From: Heracleum sosnowskyi
Taxonomy: Eukaryota > Streptophyta > Magnoliopsida > Apiales > Apiaceae
Length of the DNA stretch: 64,000 nucleotides
Direction: 5' to 3'
NCBI GenBank assembly: GCA_030848705.1
Contig: CM061237.1
Location: 85,431,910-85,495,909 of the forward strand
Positions 11,035-21,859 of the stretch are shown piece by piece. The number at the start of each line of letters is the position of its first letter. Positions within the stretch are counted from its first letter, which is position 1. Below the pieces are notes generated by a model. It saw only the letters and a program-made list of their open reading frames with translations. It had not been told where the DNA came from and did not search any database. The position numbers and the translations under genes are program-made.

Positions 11035-12790
11035 CTAACCAGGTGGGGAAGTGTGATCCAGGTCTAAGATCCTGTCATCCTCCTCCATCTCGTCCTCTCC
11101 AGCCAAAGCCATCTCCAAAGGAGTAGGAAGGTGAGGGCTTGGAAAATCAGAAATAAGGAGAGATCCAAGCATCTTCTCCAAAACAGCAGAAAGAGCGTCA
11201 TCCCATCCCTTAGTATACTGAACTGGGAAGAGGAGCTCGTCATGCTTATCAATCAAGTCCTCGTACTCCGAGGAGTCAAGGTACTCGTCGATGAAGTCAT
11301 CCTTGCCTTTCCTCAAGGACACCAGCTCAGCCTGGGAGTCAGCCAACTCCTTCTCTTTCCTAGCCAGAGTGGCCTTCACTGAAGCCATTTCCTCCTGGGA
11401 CTTCTCAAACTTGCCTTGGTTGGCCTCAGAAGATGAGCGCCAAGACTTAGCTAGAAAGAGAGCTTCTTGGTAGTTGGCATTAAGCTGCAAGCAAGTTATA
11501 AGTCAAAAACTTAAACTTGAAATACATCAAAAACTACAAAGAAAACAAGGAGAAAAAATGCTTACAGCAACCATAGCTTGGGATCCAGCATGCTCCACCC
11601 CTTCAATGGTGGAGTTGGAGACAAAATCCTTGTAGTCACAAGGAGTCAGAGAGTGATAAGACCACTCCACAGCATGCTTGGACACTCCCACTACAGTGTC
11701 CTTCTTCCTAAGACCCCAATTGGGGCGCCAAACTGCACTCTTGCCCGAGGCAGGGCCCTCAGCATCCTCAGTAAGGTCCACATGAGGCCTTATGAAAGCT
11801 GGAACACTAGAAGCACGGGGGTCCTTCCCTCCCAAACGTGCCCTCTTCATCCTAGCTGTCTCCCCATCTTCAGGCTCGTTGGTCTTATTAATAAAGACCG
11901 CAGCTGCAAAAGATATAAGGAAAGAAACAGTTGGTATAAGTTAATCTTAAATAAATAAAGAAAGATATGAGGTGAGAATTACCCTTATCAGAAACGTTGG
12001 AAAGTCCCAAGGACCTAAGCTGGAACTCATCCAGGAGCACCCAAGCCATTGTGGCATAGTTATCCTTTGTAAGTTCAGCATATGCATAGGCCTCCTCATC
12101 ATTCAGGATGATATCACTAGGGCTACCATCTGAAACCCTACTAAAGGAACTACGAAAAAGGGTGCCCCAATCCCCTCCTTCCCAAACTAAGTACATAAAC
12201 TCTTCTTTCCATTTTGGGTTGTTATCTGGAATGGATTTAGGGTGAAATATGGGGGGAGTGGAAGGACGGTGGTTGATATAAACCCAACCCAAAGTAATGG
12301 CTGAGCTATTCTTAAACTGAAAGATTCTTCTAAACAAAGCTACAGATAAAGGAAAATTGTTCTTCAAACAAAGAACAATGAAACATATAATGATTCTCCA
12401 GGCGTTTGGAGGAAGTTGGCAAGGGTTGATCCCAACATCAACCAAAAGCCTGGGAATAAACTCATGAAAAGGGAACCTGAGTCCCGCGACAATGGCATCC
12501 TTGTAAATGCATAAAGCATCGGGACGTCAATGGCAAGAACGGTCCCCTGGGCCGGCTGGGACTAACCTATAAGGAGACCTAACCCTATACATTTTGTTAT
12601 AGTCCCTAATTAAATCGATTTCGTGGAATTTGTTACTACAGTCAAAAGAATCTAAGTGGGACACAGAAGGATATTCATCACTACGTTCTAAAATCATATC
12701 TTGAAGTGACATATGAGAAGAACGAATGATGATACCTCTCTTAGAAGCTTTATTCATTTTTTGGAGGCGTTGAGCAGTTTTGTCAGACAT
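11035..12790 (-). pseudogene. Spliced antisense ORF of the Tat element (plant transposon protein type), one premature stop
   Basis: Three exons fit in phase on the minus strand: 11983-12790, 11566-11903 and 11035-11484, together 1596 bp. Splice sites are GT/AG: donor GTAATT at 11977-11982, acceptor AG at 11904-11905, donor GTAAGC at 11560-11565, acceptor AG at 11485-11486. Exon 1 starts MSDKTAQRLQKMNKASKRG, has a TGA at 12527-12529 where the frame otherwise runs on into ALCIYKDAIVAGLRFP, and contains LPPNAWRI, a pattern of the plant 'putative gypsy type transposon' proteins. Exon 3 encodes a Lys/Glu-rich coiled coil and an acidic tail. Antisense genes at this position, between integrase and the 3' LTR, are known in Tat elements such as Grande and Retand. 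Their function is unknown. Confidence 0.75.
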
Positions 12791-13018
12791 CTTCAAATCT
12801 TCAAGAGAAAACTCAGAAAAACCTTCAAATCTTCAAAACTTCAAAGAAATTCCCAGAAATCTTCAAGGGATGAAGGTGAAAACCCAGAAATCTTCAAGGG
12901 ATGAAGATCAATCCCAGAAAATCAAGAGCACCACCGCACAAAAACTCGCCGGGAATCGGCTTACCGCGGAATAAAAGAGAGAAAAACTAAAGATACTAGA
13001 GAGAAATTTTCGGAGATT

Positions 13019-13032
13019 TGAATATATAAAGT
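13019..13032 (-). promoter_or_regulatory. Putative TATA box of the antisense ORF
   Basis: Minus strand CTTTATATATTC, about 235 bp upstream of the antisense ATG at 12790. The leader between them carries CTTCAAATCTTC-like and CTTCAAGG-like repeats on the plus strand. Between 13033 and 13290 there is non-coding sequence with several GGCCCAT/GCCCAA words, common in plant promoters. Confidence 0.5.
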
Positions 13033-13294
13033 GAAGAATAAAGTGGAAATTCCACTCTTTTATAAGCAAAGTGACTGGAAACCCTACCGGTTAAGGAAGG
13101 GCAACCGTCAATAGCCAGTAAGGCCCATAAAATCCATTTATGGATTACAAAGACAAAAGCCCAAATAAATTAAATCTTAGGCAAAATCGAAGCCCAAATC
13201 AAATGAGGCCCATTAAGGCTCAAGGCTGGAAAGGTCCAAGTCCAAATAGGCTAATTATAGCCCAAGAAAAAATCTTCGAATAAAACCAAGGCAA

Positions 13295-14075
13295 AAGACC
13301 GAGGTCGAGATGACCCTAAGACAAAGTCGTATGTCCAAGGTCGAAAATATAGGAGAAAACGAGGTCGTATCCAACGACCTCGCTCCCAAACAAAGCGAAA
13401 TAATTAAAGATTTGAGGTCGAAAAGACCCTAAATCGAGGTCGCATGTCCCAAGTCGAAAATACGCACGATAATGAGGTCGTGTCCATCGACTTCGCACCA
13501 AAAGCAAGTCAAAAAATTGACAGAATGAGGTCGAAAAGACCCTAGGTCGAGGTCGATTGATTGAGATAGAAAATACACTATAAATTGAGTTCGTACCCCT
13601 CGACCTCACACCAAAATAAGGTCGAAAAACAGAAGGAAACGAGGTCGAAAATGACCCATAAAATAAAGTCTACTTTGACCTAGAAAAACGAGGTCGAAGA
13701 AACACGGAGATGAGATCGAACAAACGAGATCGAAAATGCATAGGATATCGAGGTCGTATTGTACGACCTCGTACCAAAATAAAGCCAGGAAATCATAAAT
13801 CTTGGTCGAAAACACATGGAAACGAAGTCGACAAATCCAGGTCGAAATTGGCCTATGAGTCGAGGTCGAAACCAACGACCTCACGACCAATCGAGGTCGA
13901 AGGAATACTAGAAACAAAATCGGCAAAACGAGGTCGAAAATAACCTACGAGTCGAAGTCGACAGCTCCAGGTCGAAAACATACTGAGTCGAGGTCGAAAT
14001 CATGAGGTCGAAAAAGACCTATGATTCGAGGTCGAACCCATCGACCTGGGAACAAGATCAAGGTCGAACGAAGGA
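13295..14075. repeat. Degenerate GGTCGA motif array in the Tat element
   Basis: About 780 bp containing roughly 25-30 copies of (GA)GGTCGAAAA or variants, often paired with the inverted form CGACCTC so that short palindromic pairs form (for example GAGGTCGTATCCAACGACCTC near 13359). Spacing is irregular at about 20-40 bp. It lies just upstream of the antisense TATA box (relative to that gene) and ends at the junction with the duplicated Helitron flank. It is not coding, because frames through it are repetitive shadows. Confidence 0.85.
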
Positions 14076-14086
14076 AGATCAAGACC

Positions 14087-14631
14087 TATATTTTATATTT
14101 TATTAATTGCATTTATTAAAAATAATAAGTATGCGTGTTAAACATTTTAAAATAATTAAAAGTATTAAAATGAATTTTAAAATAAATAAGTAACGATTTG
14201 TCCGTGATATTTTGGAAAAGGAGGGTTTTAGTAATAAAAATAGGAAGTAACATTATTTCGTTGAATTTTAAAATATAAAAGTAACGATTTGCCCGTAATA
14301 TTTTTGAAAAAAGAGGGGGTTTAGTAAGAAAAATAGAAAAGGTGACATGTTTTAGTTGAAAAAGGTAATTGTCAATTAAAAGTATTAAAATAGATTTTAA
14401 AGTAAATATGTAAGGGTTTTCTCGTGATATATTTGAAAATTGAAGGATTTTAGCAAATGAAATAGAAAAAGTAACATGTTCTAGCTGAAAAGGAAATTGT
14501 CCCTGATCTTTTTTAGAAAAAAATGGTAATTTAATTTAATTGAAAGGGTAATTGATTATAATAATTAAATAAACAATTAAATAAAGCAAATATCGTATCA
14601 AAAAACAGGTACAAAAAAACAGGTACCAAAA
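14087..14631 (-). repeat. Second copy of the Helitron D flank, directly before the 3' LTR
   Basis: 545 bp nearly identical to 3905-4448, starting TATATTTTATATTTTATTAA and ending GGTACCAAAA, including a copy of the target-site bases. It differs by a few substitutions and one extra A. An LTR retrotransposon should not carry its own outside flank internally, so a rearrangement is required. Confidence 0.9.
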
Positions 14632-15050
14632 TGATATGGATAGAAAAGTAATTATAGAAATATAATTGACTATTCAACGGAAAGGCTGGTATTTAAGGCC
14701 CGACACCCTAATTATTCATTAATTTCGTAATTAATGAATAGGGAAAATATACAGCTCATGAAAAGGGCCCAAATTATGGCAAATTGGTCAAAGAAGGATC
14801 CGGAATCCCAATTAAAGGCAATTAATGAGTCATAGCCTTTATCGACAAGGAAAAGACTTATCCTGCAAGCAATACAATGTTTATCCAATATCGAAAAAGA
14901 GACTTATTCGCTAAGACTCCTAAACATACCATAAATACTAGGCTCCAGACGCCTATATAAGGTCCCTGATCCTACAATCAGAACCATTAAAGCTCGAAGC
15001 TCATTAATCCTAGCATTAAATTCACAAAGCACGTTTTTTAATCCATAACA
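14632..15050 (+). repeat. 3' LTR of the Tat element, 86 bp deletion
   Basis: Starts TGATATGGATAG and ends CCATAACA, followed by TSD CAAAA at 15051-15055. It lacks 86 bp present in the 5' LTR, between CAATCAGAAC and CATTAAAGCTC, just after the TATA box (14954-14960). Confidence 0.9.
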
Positions 15051-15075
15051 CAAAACTTTCAATGTTTCGTCTTTG
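15051..15075 (-). mobile_element. Helitron D, right (5') remnant
   Basis: CAAAACTTTCAATGTTTCG then TCTTTG: the reverse complement of the Helitron start region CGAAACATTGAAAGTTTTG. The terminal TCTATACTATATTATT is missing, and the sequence passes straight into a decayed copia fragment. Confidence 0.65.
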
Positions 15076-15082
15076 GCAGGTA

Positions 15083-15640
15083 CCAAGACTCCCTACCAAC
15101 AGTAGCCACTAAAGCTTGATCAGGACAAATCAGGTAAAAAACAGAAATGACAAGCTAGAGAGGTATGTTCATCTCATTAATTTATTAACTACAAATTGAC
15201 CATACATATTTTATTCTCAAGTTGCCAATGTGCAAGGTTCCAAGTGGATTTCATAATATCTAGTCTTATAGCTATTAACAAGATTTTTGGATATCTTAAG
15301 GGGATACCAAATCTCGGTATATGGTACCCTAAAGATACTTGTTAACATGTTTAGCTATATAGATATAAAATATGCATGTTGTAAGAAAGACAGGAGAAGC
15401 ATCTCTGGAAGCTGTCAACCCAAATGACAGGAGAAGCATCTCTAGAAGCTGTCAACTTCGTGGAGAAAGATTGATTTCTTGAAATAACTTCATCTCCAAC
15501 AACTCTGTGGAACACTCCACGACAATGCACCTTGACACCAGGTATCATTTCATTCGAGAGCATGTCTTCAATTCATAGAGTAACTTGCAGACACGTTTAC
15601 TAAATCACTTTTTATGTTAAATTTTCAAGACTGGTTTATA
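15083..15640 (+). pseudogene. pol: Remnant of copia pol (RT end and RNase H)
   Basis: Recognisable pieces: FGYLKGIPNLGIWYPKDT near 15270-15340, DRRSISGSCQ near 15390, and TRYHFIREHV near 15540, which match LRYLKGTPNLGIWYPKD, DRKSTSGSCQ and IRYHFIREHV of the intact elements here. Stops and frame changes are frequent. A 37 bp tandem duplication (15389-15425 and 15426-15462) sits in the GSCQ region. Confidence 0.8.
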
Positions 15641-16084
15641 AACTTGGGATATTAGTTATTGCACATTATTTTAAAATCCCATCTGCAAGAAATTCTTAAA
15701 ATAAGCTCACAAGTATTAAGTTGTCCATAGTTTAAGGACTTATGAATTTATTTAACATCCAGTCCTCGCGTTAATAATTAAGTACTAATATCTAACTCAT
15801 AGATATTTAGTATTTATTTATTATTTATTTAATGTAATTTGAATTATGGAAATTGAAGCAGTTCAATATCTTATTTGCTCCATAATTTAAAATACATAAA
15901 ATAAATATGCAGCATAATTTATTGGATTTTAATTGGCTTGTATCAGTTAATGATATTTAGTCAATTTTATTCTAAGAAAATTGTGATATTTTTGTTAACT
16001 ATGAATTTCAATGAATATCTGCTTTGAAAAAGTTCACAGAAAACAGAAAAAAAAAGGTTGGTTTTAAAACTGGTAACAGCTTTA
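15641..16084. other. AT-rich spacer of the decayed copia
   Basis: Non-coding and AT-rich, corresponding in position to the spacer after pol in the full-length copias (55080-55500 and the reverse complement of 24950-25393). No separate feature recognised. Confidence 0.5.
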
Positions 16085-16094
16085 AAATTAATCA

Positions 16095-16335
16095 GGAGCA
16101 AAATCTATCGAAAAAGGAATTTCGATAGTTTTCTGAGTACTTGATAAAAAGTATCGAAAGTAATTTTCGATGGTTTTTGTTAAAGAAAAGAAAACTATCG
16201 AAGAAAAATCTCGATAGCTTTTGAAATTGGAAATGAAATCTATCGAAAGAATTCAATTCTTTAATATTCGAATTTCTCGATAGTTTTCAGAAAAGTACAA
16301 CTTCTCGATAGTTCATTTTGAAAACTATCGAACGT
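16095..16335. repeat. CGATAG motif array, internal copy
   Basis: About ten CTATCGAAA / TTTCGATAG words in both orientations within about 240 bp, immediately before the extra ORF. The same word recurs in this element's LTR (19200-19690), where it sits next to the TATA box. Confidence 0.75.
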
Positions 16336-17250
16336 GAGATGTCACAAATGGACATAGATCAAGAGCCCTCAGTGGCCATCCCTGACCAGGAGGTTGAAAA
16401 CCAACAGCCTCTAACCACGGTCATAGAGCCTTTGAAAGAAACCAATGAAACAACAACAGAAACTCCTAACCCTACTATACCACCCACTCAAATAACTGAG
16501 AGTGTAGAGGGAGTCAGTGCCAAAGCTGCACCAAATAAGGAGATACACCATTCAACAACAGCTCTGCCTTCTGCTAAAAGAAGAAAACTTGAAACCAAGG
16601 CAACTGTTGAACCTTCATTACCTTCTTTCACCGAGCCTCTAACAGATTTTTCTGAAGCTGATTGGGCAGTGATAACCAAAGCTATATCTGAACCCCTACC
16701 CCCAAACAGAAAAAAGGAAAATTGACGGAAGCAACTAGTTCTCCGACCATATTACGGTCAGGACCACCGGTTGAAGGTTCTTTAATGAACCAAGAGTCTT
16801 CACAGACGTTGAGAGAAGGTTCTGACCCAAATGCACAATCTAAAGGGTCATTGCCTAACTCCCCAGATGGAACATATCTGGATCCTGCGGGTACCGGGTC
16901 TGACATAGGTGCAGATCGGCAACTCGGTAACAATGAATCAATTTCATTTGAGGAGTTACCTGAGGATATGTCTGCAAAGACTTCAGAGGGAGTTTCAGGG
17001 CCTCTGTTATCAATAGAGCCTGATTCCAACCCCCCAGAGATTCAAACTCTGGATCCTGTTGAGGATTGATCATCGCAAGATGATCCACAACTTGGTTTAA
17101 CCAAGGACGGGGATTTGTGAAACCCCATTGCACCACCAGTGACCTCCTTAAGGATGGCTATGGTGATTTTCCTTGCAGGTACATTTGGATGCTGAAGCTC
17201 TGAGAGATAAGAGTGAAACACTTGTGAGGTACACGAAACAGAATCACACA
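16318..17250 (+). pseudogene. Remnant of the SIRE-like extra 3' ORF
   Basis: Two open stretches (16318-16725 and 16722-17069) in different frames encode acidic, Pro/Thr/Ser-rich sequence with a basic patch SAKRRKLETK. Downstream, near 17110-17180, DNA matching the DRDLRTPIAPPLTSLEEA part of the extra ORF in the 47330 element is visible but interrupted. Extra ORFs between pol and the 3' LTR are characteristic of SIRE/Maximus copia elements, where they are called envelope-like. The role is unproven and this copy is dead. Confidence 0.6.
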
Positions 17251-18240
17251 CTCACAGTGAGGAAGAAAGAGAAACACCAAATCCCATTCCCTATCCCTTA
17301 AACTTGGTTCGTAATGTTTTACCTTTAAAGACCTAACAGTTGAGACCTCATTTCGGGACCTAACAATTGGTTGTTTTAGGGCCCTAAAAAGTGTGATCTA
17401 ACAGTTGGGAGGTATAAGGAAGATGTCGGGAAATTTGGTTCGTAGGATGATCGACGGTGAAGCCATCTTGCAGTATTTAAAGGGCACAGTTGATCAGACT
17501 ACATATTACTACTTCTTTTCTAACAGATGCTACATGAGAATTCCTTCAAGACCCAGGAAAACTTCTTTTCTTAACTAAGGGGGAGAAATGAGTTATAATC
17601 AGATTATTGGAGGATTCCTCAACTAAGGGGGAGAAGTGGTAAGAAAACGTAGAGGTACACCACACCACAATTCTATTGATCTTTCAACTATTGGGGAGAG
17701 ACTAAGGGGAGAAGTGGTAGATTTCCTCGAAGACGGAGAAGTGGTATTGGTTCACCACTGTTCTAATAATGGGATCAGCTGTATTCCATAGGGGGAGGAG
17801 TTGTATTCCAAATGAGGAGAAGCAAGGGAGATATGTGCTTTTCAGAAAAGGAAATATGGTTGTACAATAGAAGCCGCTGAACTCCGAATGGAGAGAAGTG
17901 GAGAGGTATACTTCAGTAAGTGGTAGACAAAGACATATTCATTACCACTGAAGAATCTCGAGAAGCTGCTAATGATTACTTCAAGACTGAGAAGGATTAT
18001 TTGGCAGAGATTTAAAGAACCAAAGAAATGAAGATGAGTTACTACATGAATATCAGTTCAGTCCTAAAAGAACAATCATCTATCATTTCAGTTTGAACAA
18101 GAAATCTGGAAGTGAAGAATTTGATCCAGAAAACTAGTAGCATTATTTACAAGTCCCGGGTAATCACTTTTTCTACTTGTTAGTTTAGTTATCCTCTCTA
18201 TAATTTGTTTGTTAGGTTTAACAATCAAATAGGGGGAGAT
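17251..18240 (+). other. 3' non-coding region with repeated polypurine tracts; PPT at 18226-18240
   Basis: Contains AACTAAGGGGGAGAA at 17573 and 17621, a variant at about 17702, GGGGGAGGAG near 17790 and the terminal AATAGGGGGAGAT next to the LTR. Near 17345-17370 there is CGGGACCTAACAATTGG, which looks like an LTR end plus the start of an iMet PBS. Near 17460-17520 a fragment reads AILQYLKGT, resembling copia RT. The region seems to be a patchwork. Confidence 0.55.
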
Positions 18241-20238
18241 TGTTGGTGAGATCACAAGGCAGTATGAACAGGAAGACGTGATAACTCAACACTAGAACAG
18301 GACAGGTAAATAATACTACGCCTACACAGAAATCAGGAAGAAATGAATACAAGGCAAATACAAAGAATCAAAACATTAGATAGATCTTTGAAGTCTACTA
18401 CAGGTCACTGAAAGAAGTTCATTAACATGTTCATGCCTCAGTGAAGAATAAGGTTTGAAGACTTTCAAGGTTTCAGAAGGTGTGTAGATTCGGTATAAGT
18501 GCCACAAGCAGATTTCAGTGTATTAGCATTGATTGTGTTATAGACAGTGTTTGAAGCATAGGAATCTGGTTTAATTGAATACAGGGTAAAGACAAAGGTT
18601 AAAGAAGATAGCTACAGTCTTGAAGTTATACTCACTGACAGAAGTTCATTTATATGTTCGAGCATCAGTGAAGAACAGAGAATGAAGTATTCAAGATTGT
18701 AGTACCAATGAAGACGTTGTCTAAGTACCAAAAAGGATTCCAGTGAAAGTGTGTTGTTTATTGACAATCTGTGTTTGAAGCAATTTGTACTGCTGCCGAC
18801 TTATCAATTGGAATGCAATGAAGATGTGAAGATTCAATTCAGTGTTAGTCGTCTGTGAACCAGACCAGTTGCACCAGGCGTCAACACATATGAAGAAGAT
18901 CAACACATTTATTCGACTGAAAGAATTGATGAAGTCCGACATGATAATTCCAGAAAATATCAAGCAGATTAACTAGAATTATCAGTGTCGATGAAAACCG
19001 TGAGAAGCTAAATTATCAAAAGGAAAATTGCAAGTCAAAAGGTGTTAAGTGTACAAAATTTGAAACCTCGATAAAGAAACTGCAAGAAAGGAAACTTGAA
19101 GGTTTAAGTGTTGACCAACCAAACCTTGGGTGCTAATTTGCACTTTAACAAGGTTGGCCAAAAACCATTTAAATGGTTTTTGTTTGGTCAATAGTTTTTG
19201 TTAAACCAAAAACCATTTCGATGGTTTTTTGTTTTAAAAACAAAAAACTATTTCGATGGTTTTTTTAAAAAAACAAAAAACCTTCGATAGTTTTCTTTTG
19301 GTTAGTTTTGTTGGGGCCGAGATTTTTGACTGCTTCGATACTTTTAATGCTCCGATAATTTATGAAATTTATTTTATAAACTTGAAATAAATTTATTTTA
19401 AACTTATTAATTAAGTTTATTATAAATTTAAAATAAGTTTATTTAATAAATTTATTAAAACTAAAAAGGAGTATTTCGATAGTTTATGAAATTTATTTTA
19501 TGAACTTGAAATAAATTTATTTTAAACTTATTAATTAAGTTTATTATAAATTTAAAATAAGTTTACTTAATAAATTTATTAAAACTATTGAATGGTTTTA
19601 AGATAATTTGGTTCGATAGTTTTTTCTACAGCATGAAGAATTGAGTGGACACAACTCAAAAAGTAGTGTTCGATAGTTTTCTTTTGAAAACTATAAAAGT
19701 CTACACTTAGGAAGCAGAAGAAAAGAAGTGAAGAAAAACTGAACGTACTTCTTCTGTTCTTCATCTTCTTCGACGAAGTGAAGAAATACAGAGAGAGAAA
19801 GAGAAGGAGACAATTATTATATATTTGAACTTCTCACCGGGTAAACGTTATAATGCCCAAACCTTGTTCAATCTTAAGGGCTGTTATAAAGTTTCTCCGG
19901 TAATTAAATCCTTTAGACAAACAAATAGATACAAACATTGTTTAGGATTTAATTTGTTCAATCTTTGTAGAAGCAAGAATAAATTGTTCTTGTAAGTCGG
20001 TAAATTTATTTACTGGGTGTAGCACCCCTTCAAGATTTATAGTCGAATATAACTCTTGAAAAATCTCGTGTTGTTATTGTCTTGTCTGAAATACTATTCA
20101 ACCTCGAGAACACGAACCCACAACAAGAACACTAATTTAATTATCCGCTAAAGATTCGAAAGAATTTTTTTTTAGAGTTAGTGAGTATCGTATTCAACCT
20201 CCCCCCCCCCCTCTTCTACGATACTTCGGGACCTAACA
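18241..20238 (+). repeat. 3' LTR (1998 bp) of the decayed copia
   Basis: Starts TGTTGGTGAGATC after the PPT and ends GGGACCTAACA. Inside are about eight CGATAG/CGATGG motif copies, a tandem duplication of about 103 bp (19361-19463 and 19485-19587), a TATA box CTATAAAAG at 19691-19699, and polyadenylation-type AT-rich sequence after it. A C-run (CCCCCCCCCC) near 20204-20213 precedes the end. Confidence 0.85.
19691..19699 (+). promoter_or_regulatory. TATA box in the copia LTR
   Basis: CTATAAAAG, about 15 bp after the last TTCGATAGTTTT motif. It fits an LTR U3/R promoter position. Confidence 0.55.
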
Positions 20239-21859
20239 AAAAGTATATGATCCGTTGGATTATAAAATTATAAATATTCAAATAGATGAGGACCGTTAGA
20301 TGTAATATTAAACATTGTATTTCATTAATAATAGGATAGTATTTAAATACTAAAAGATGTATTTGATAATTTAAACCAATTATAAATGGGTTTTCTATAT
20401 TGAATAGAAATCTTTATGTAAAAATTCGTAATTATCTTTTCTCTTTAGTTTATGGATAGTTACAGTTGGATAAAAATTATTAAACCATCATTAAATTAAA
20501 GATAATTTTGTTAGCTTCGCATGGGTTGTAAAATCGTTAAAATCTGTTGTCTAAAACTCAAGATAGAGCCAAACAGTAAAGTGATTATCTAAATTTTAAT
20601 AAATATTTTTTTTATTGTAGCACCAATTTATTTATTTTTCTAATTCTTTTAAATTTATGAATTCTATTTTTATTTCAGTAAAATATTAAAATCAATTTAA
20701 GAAAAAATTAAAATCGATCTGGTCCGTGTACGATCACTATACGACCAAATTAATAATTACAGTTAGATCTTAAATAGATCGATGAGAATTGTTAGATCTA
20801 ATATTAAAAAGTGTATCTGATTAATAATAGAATTATATTTAAATACTAAAAAGTGTATTTTGATAATTTAAAAGTTTTCTATGTAAAAATTCTTAAATAT
20901 CTTTTCTCTTGAATTTATGTATAGTTCCAATTAGATAATAATTGTTAAACCAAATATCAAGATAACAATTCATATTGATTACAATATTAAAAATTATCAA
21001 TATAATGTTGATGTATATCATACTAACAATGATATACATGAACTTACATAGACTTACGAGAACTCCTGTACATAAATAAATTTAAACACTTTTTTTTTCT
21101 GAAGGAACATAACAATGTGATTAATCCAAATTATAATTATATTATTTTAGATATAACAAACATAAAAAATAATATCAAAATATTATTAAAATATTGAGGG
21201 TTTCATATTCATAAACGATAATTTTGAATATAATACTTATATTAAAATGTGTATTTGATTAAATGTAGGATTAGATTTAAATACTAAGAAGTGTGTTTTG
21301 ATAATTTAAACCAATTATAAATTGGGTTTCTATATTTAATTGAATTTTTTATGTAAAATTTCTTAACCATCTTTTCTTTTCGATTTTTGGGTAGGTCAAC
21401 CGGTCAAGTTAGATAATAATTATTAAACCATCATTAAATTAAAGATAATTTCGTTAGTTTCGCATGGATTGTAAAATCGTCAAAATTCAATTTCTAAAAC
21501 TCAGGGTAGAATCCAAATAGGAAAGTGAGTATCTAAATTTTAATAAATATTTTTTTTATTTTGTAGCACCAATTTATTTATTTTTCCACTAATTGTTTTA
21601 AATATAGAAATTTTATGTTTCTTTCAATAAAGTATTAAAATTAATTAAGAACACATTCAAATCGATAAAGAATATAATAATATGAGAATAAAATTTTATA
21701 TAATCATAACATAATTTTTATTCTATTTAATAATTTTTAAGTAATAATGTATTTTAAAATTTTATATACACTGTAAATAAAACCGAAACATTAAAAGTAA
21801 AAGCAGTTTGTAAGATACTTATATCAGTATATACTTGATATCCTTATTATATTAAATCC
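20239..21859. repeat. AT-rich degenerate tandem repeats (left of copia 2)
   Basis: Two to three diverged units of about 500 bp or less, recognisable by ACCGTTAGATGTAATATTAAA, ATTTAAATACTAAAAAGTGTATTTTGATAATTTAAACC, CTTTTCTCTT and TTCGCATGGGTTGTAAAATCGT. The same units continue at 32171-32740 on the far side of the copia insertion. Words such as ACCGTTAGAT also occur in the Helitron family at 37181, so a decayed Helitron origin is possible. No gene. Confidence 0.6.

Larger units (their letters stand above)
4449..15050 (+). mobile_element. Ty3/gypsy LTR retrotransposon, Tat lineage, degenerate
   Basis: Bounded by 5' LTR 4449-4953 and 3' LTR 14632-15050 with TSD CAAAA (4444-4448 and 15051-15055). 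Order: LTR, PBS, gag-protease, RT, RNase H, second archaeal-type RNase H, integrase, antisense ORF, motif array. The second RNase H and the antisense ORF downstream of integrase are hallmarks of the Tat clade. Gag-pol is broken by two frameshifts and two stops. Uniquely, 545 bp of the left Helitron flank is repeated immediately before the 3' LTR (14087-14631), so the native 3' polypurine tract is missing. Confidence 0.9.
15083..20238 (+). mobile_element. 5'-truncated, decayed SIRE-like copia element with 3' LTR
   Basis: Order on the plus strand: end of pol (RT/RNase H remnants, 15083-15640), AT-rich spacer, a motif array, remnants of the extra 3' ORF (16318-17250), a region of polypurine-like repeats, PPT, then a single 1998 bp LTR. 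No 5' LTR, gag, integrase or most of RT is present. This matches the 3' half of the full-length copia at 47330-59004 in layout but is more diverged. Confidence 0.8.

Noticed and set aside
13295..14075. CRISPR-like or satellite array
   Set aside because: Motif spacing is irregular, copies are in both orientations and degenerate, and it lies inside a plant retrotransposon. Not a CRISPR and not a regular satellite.
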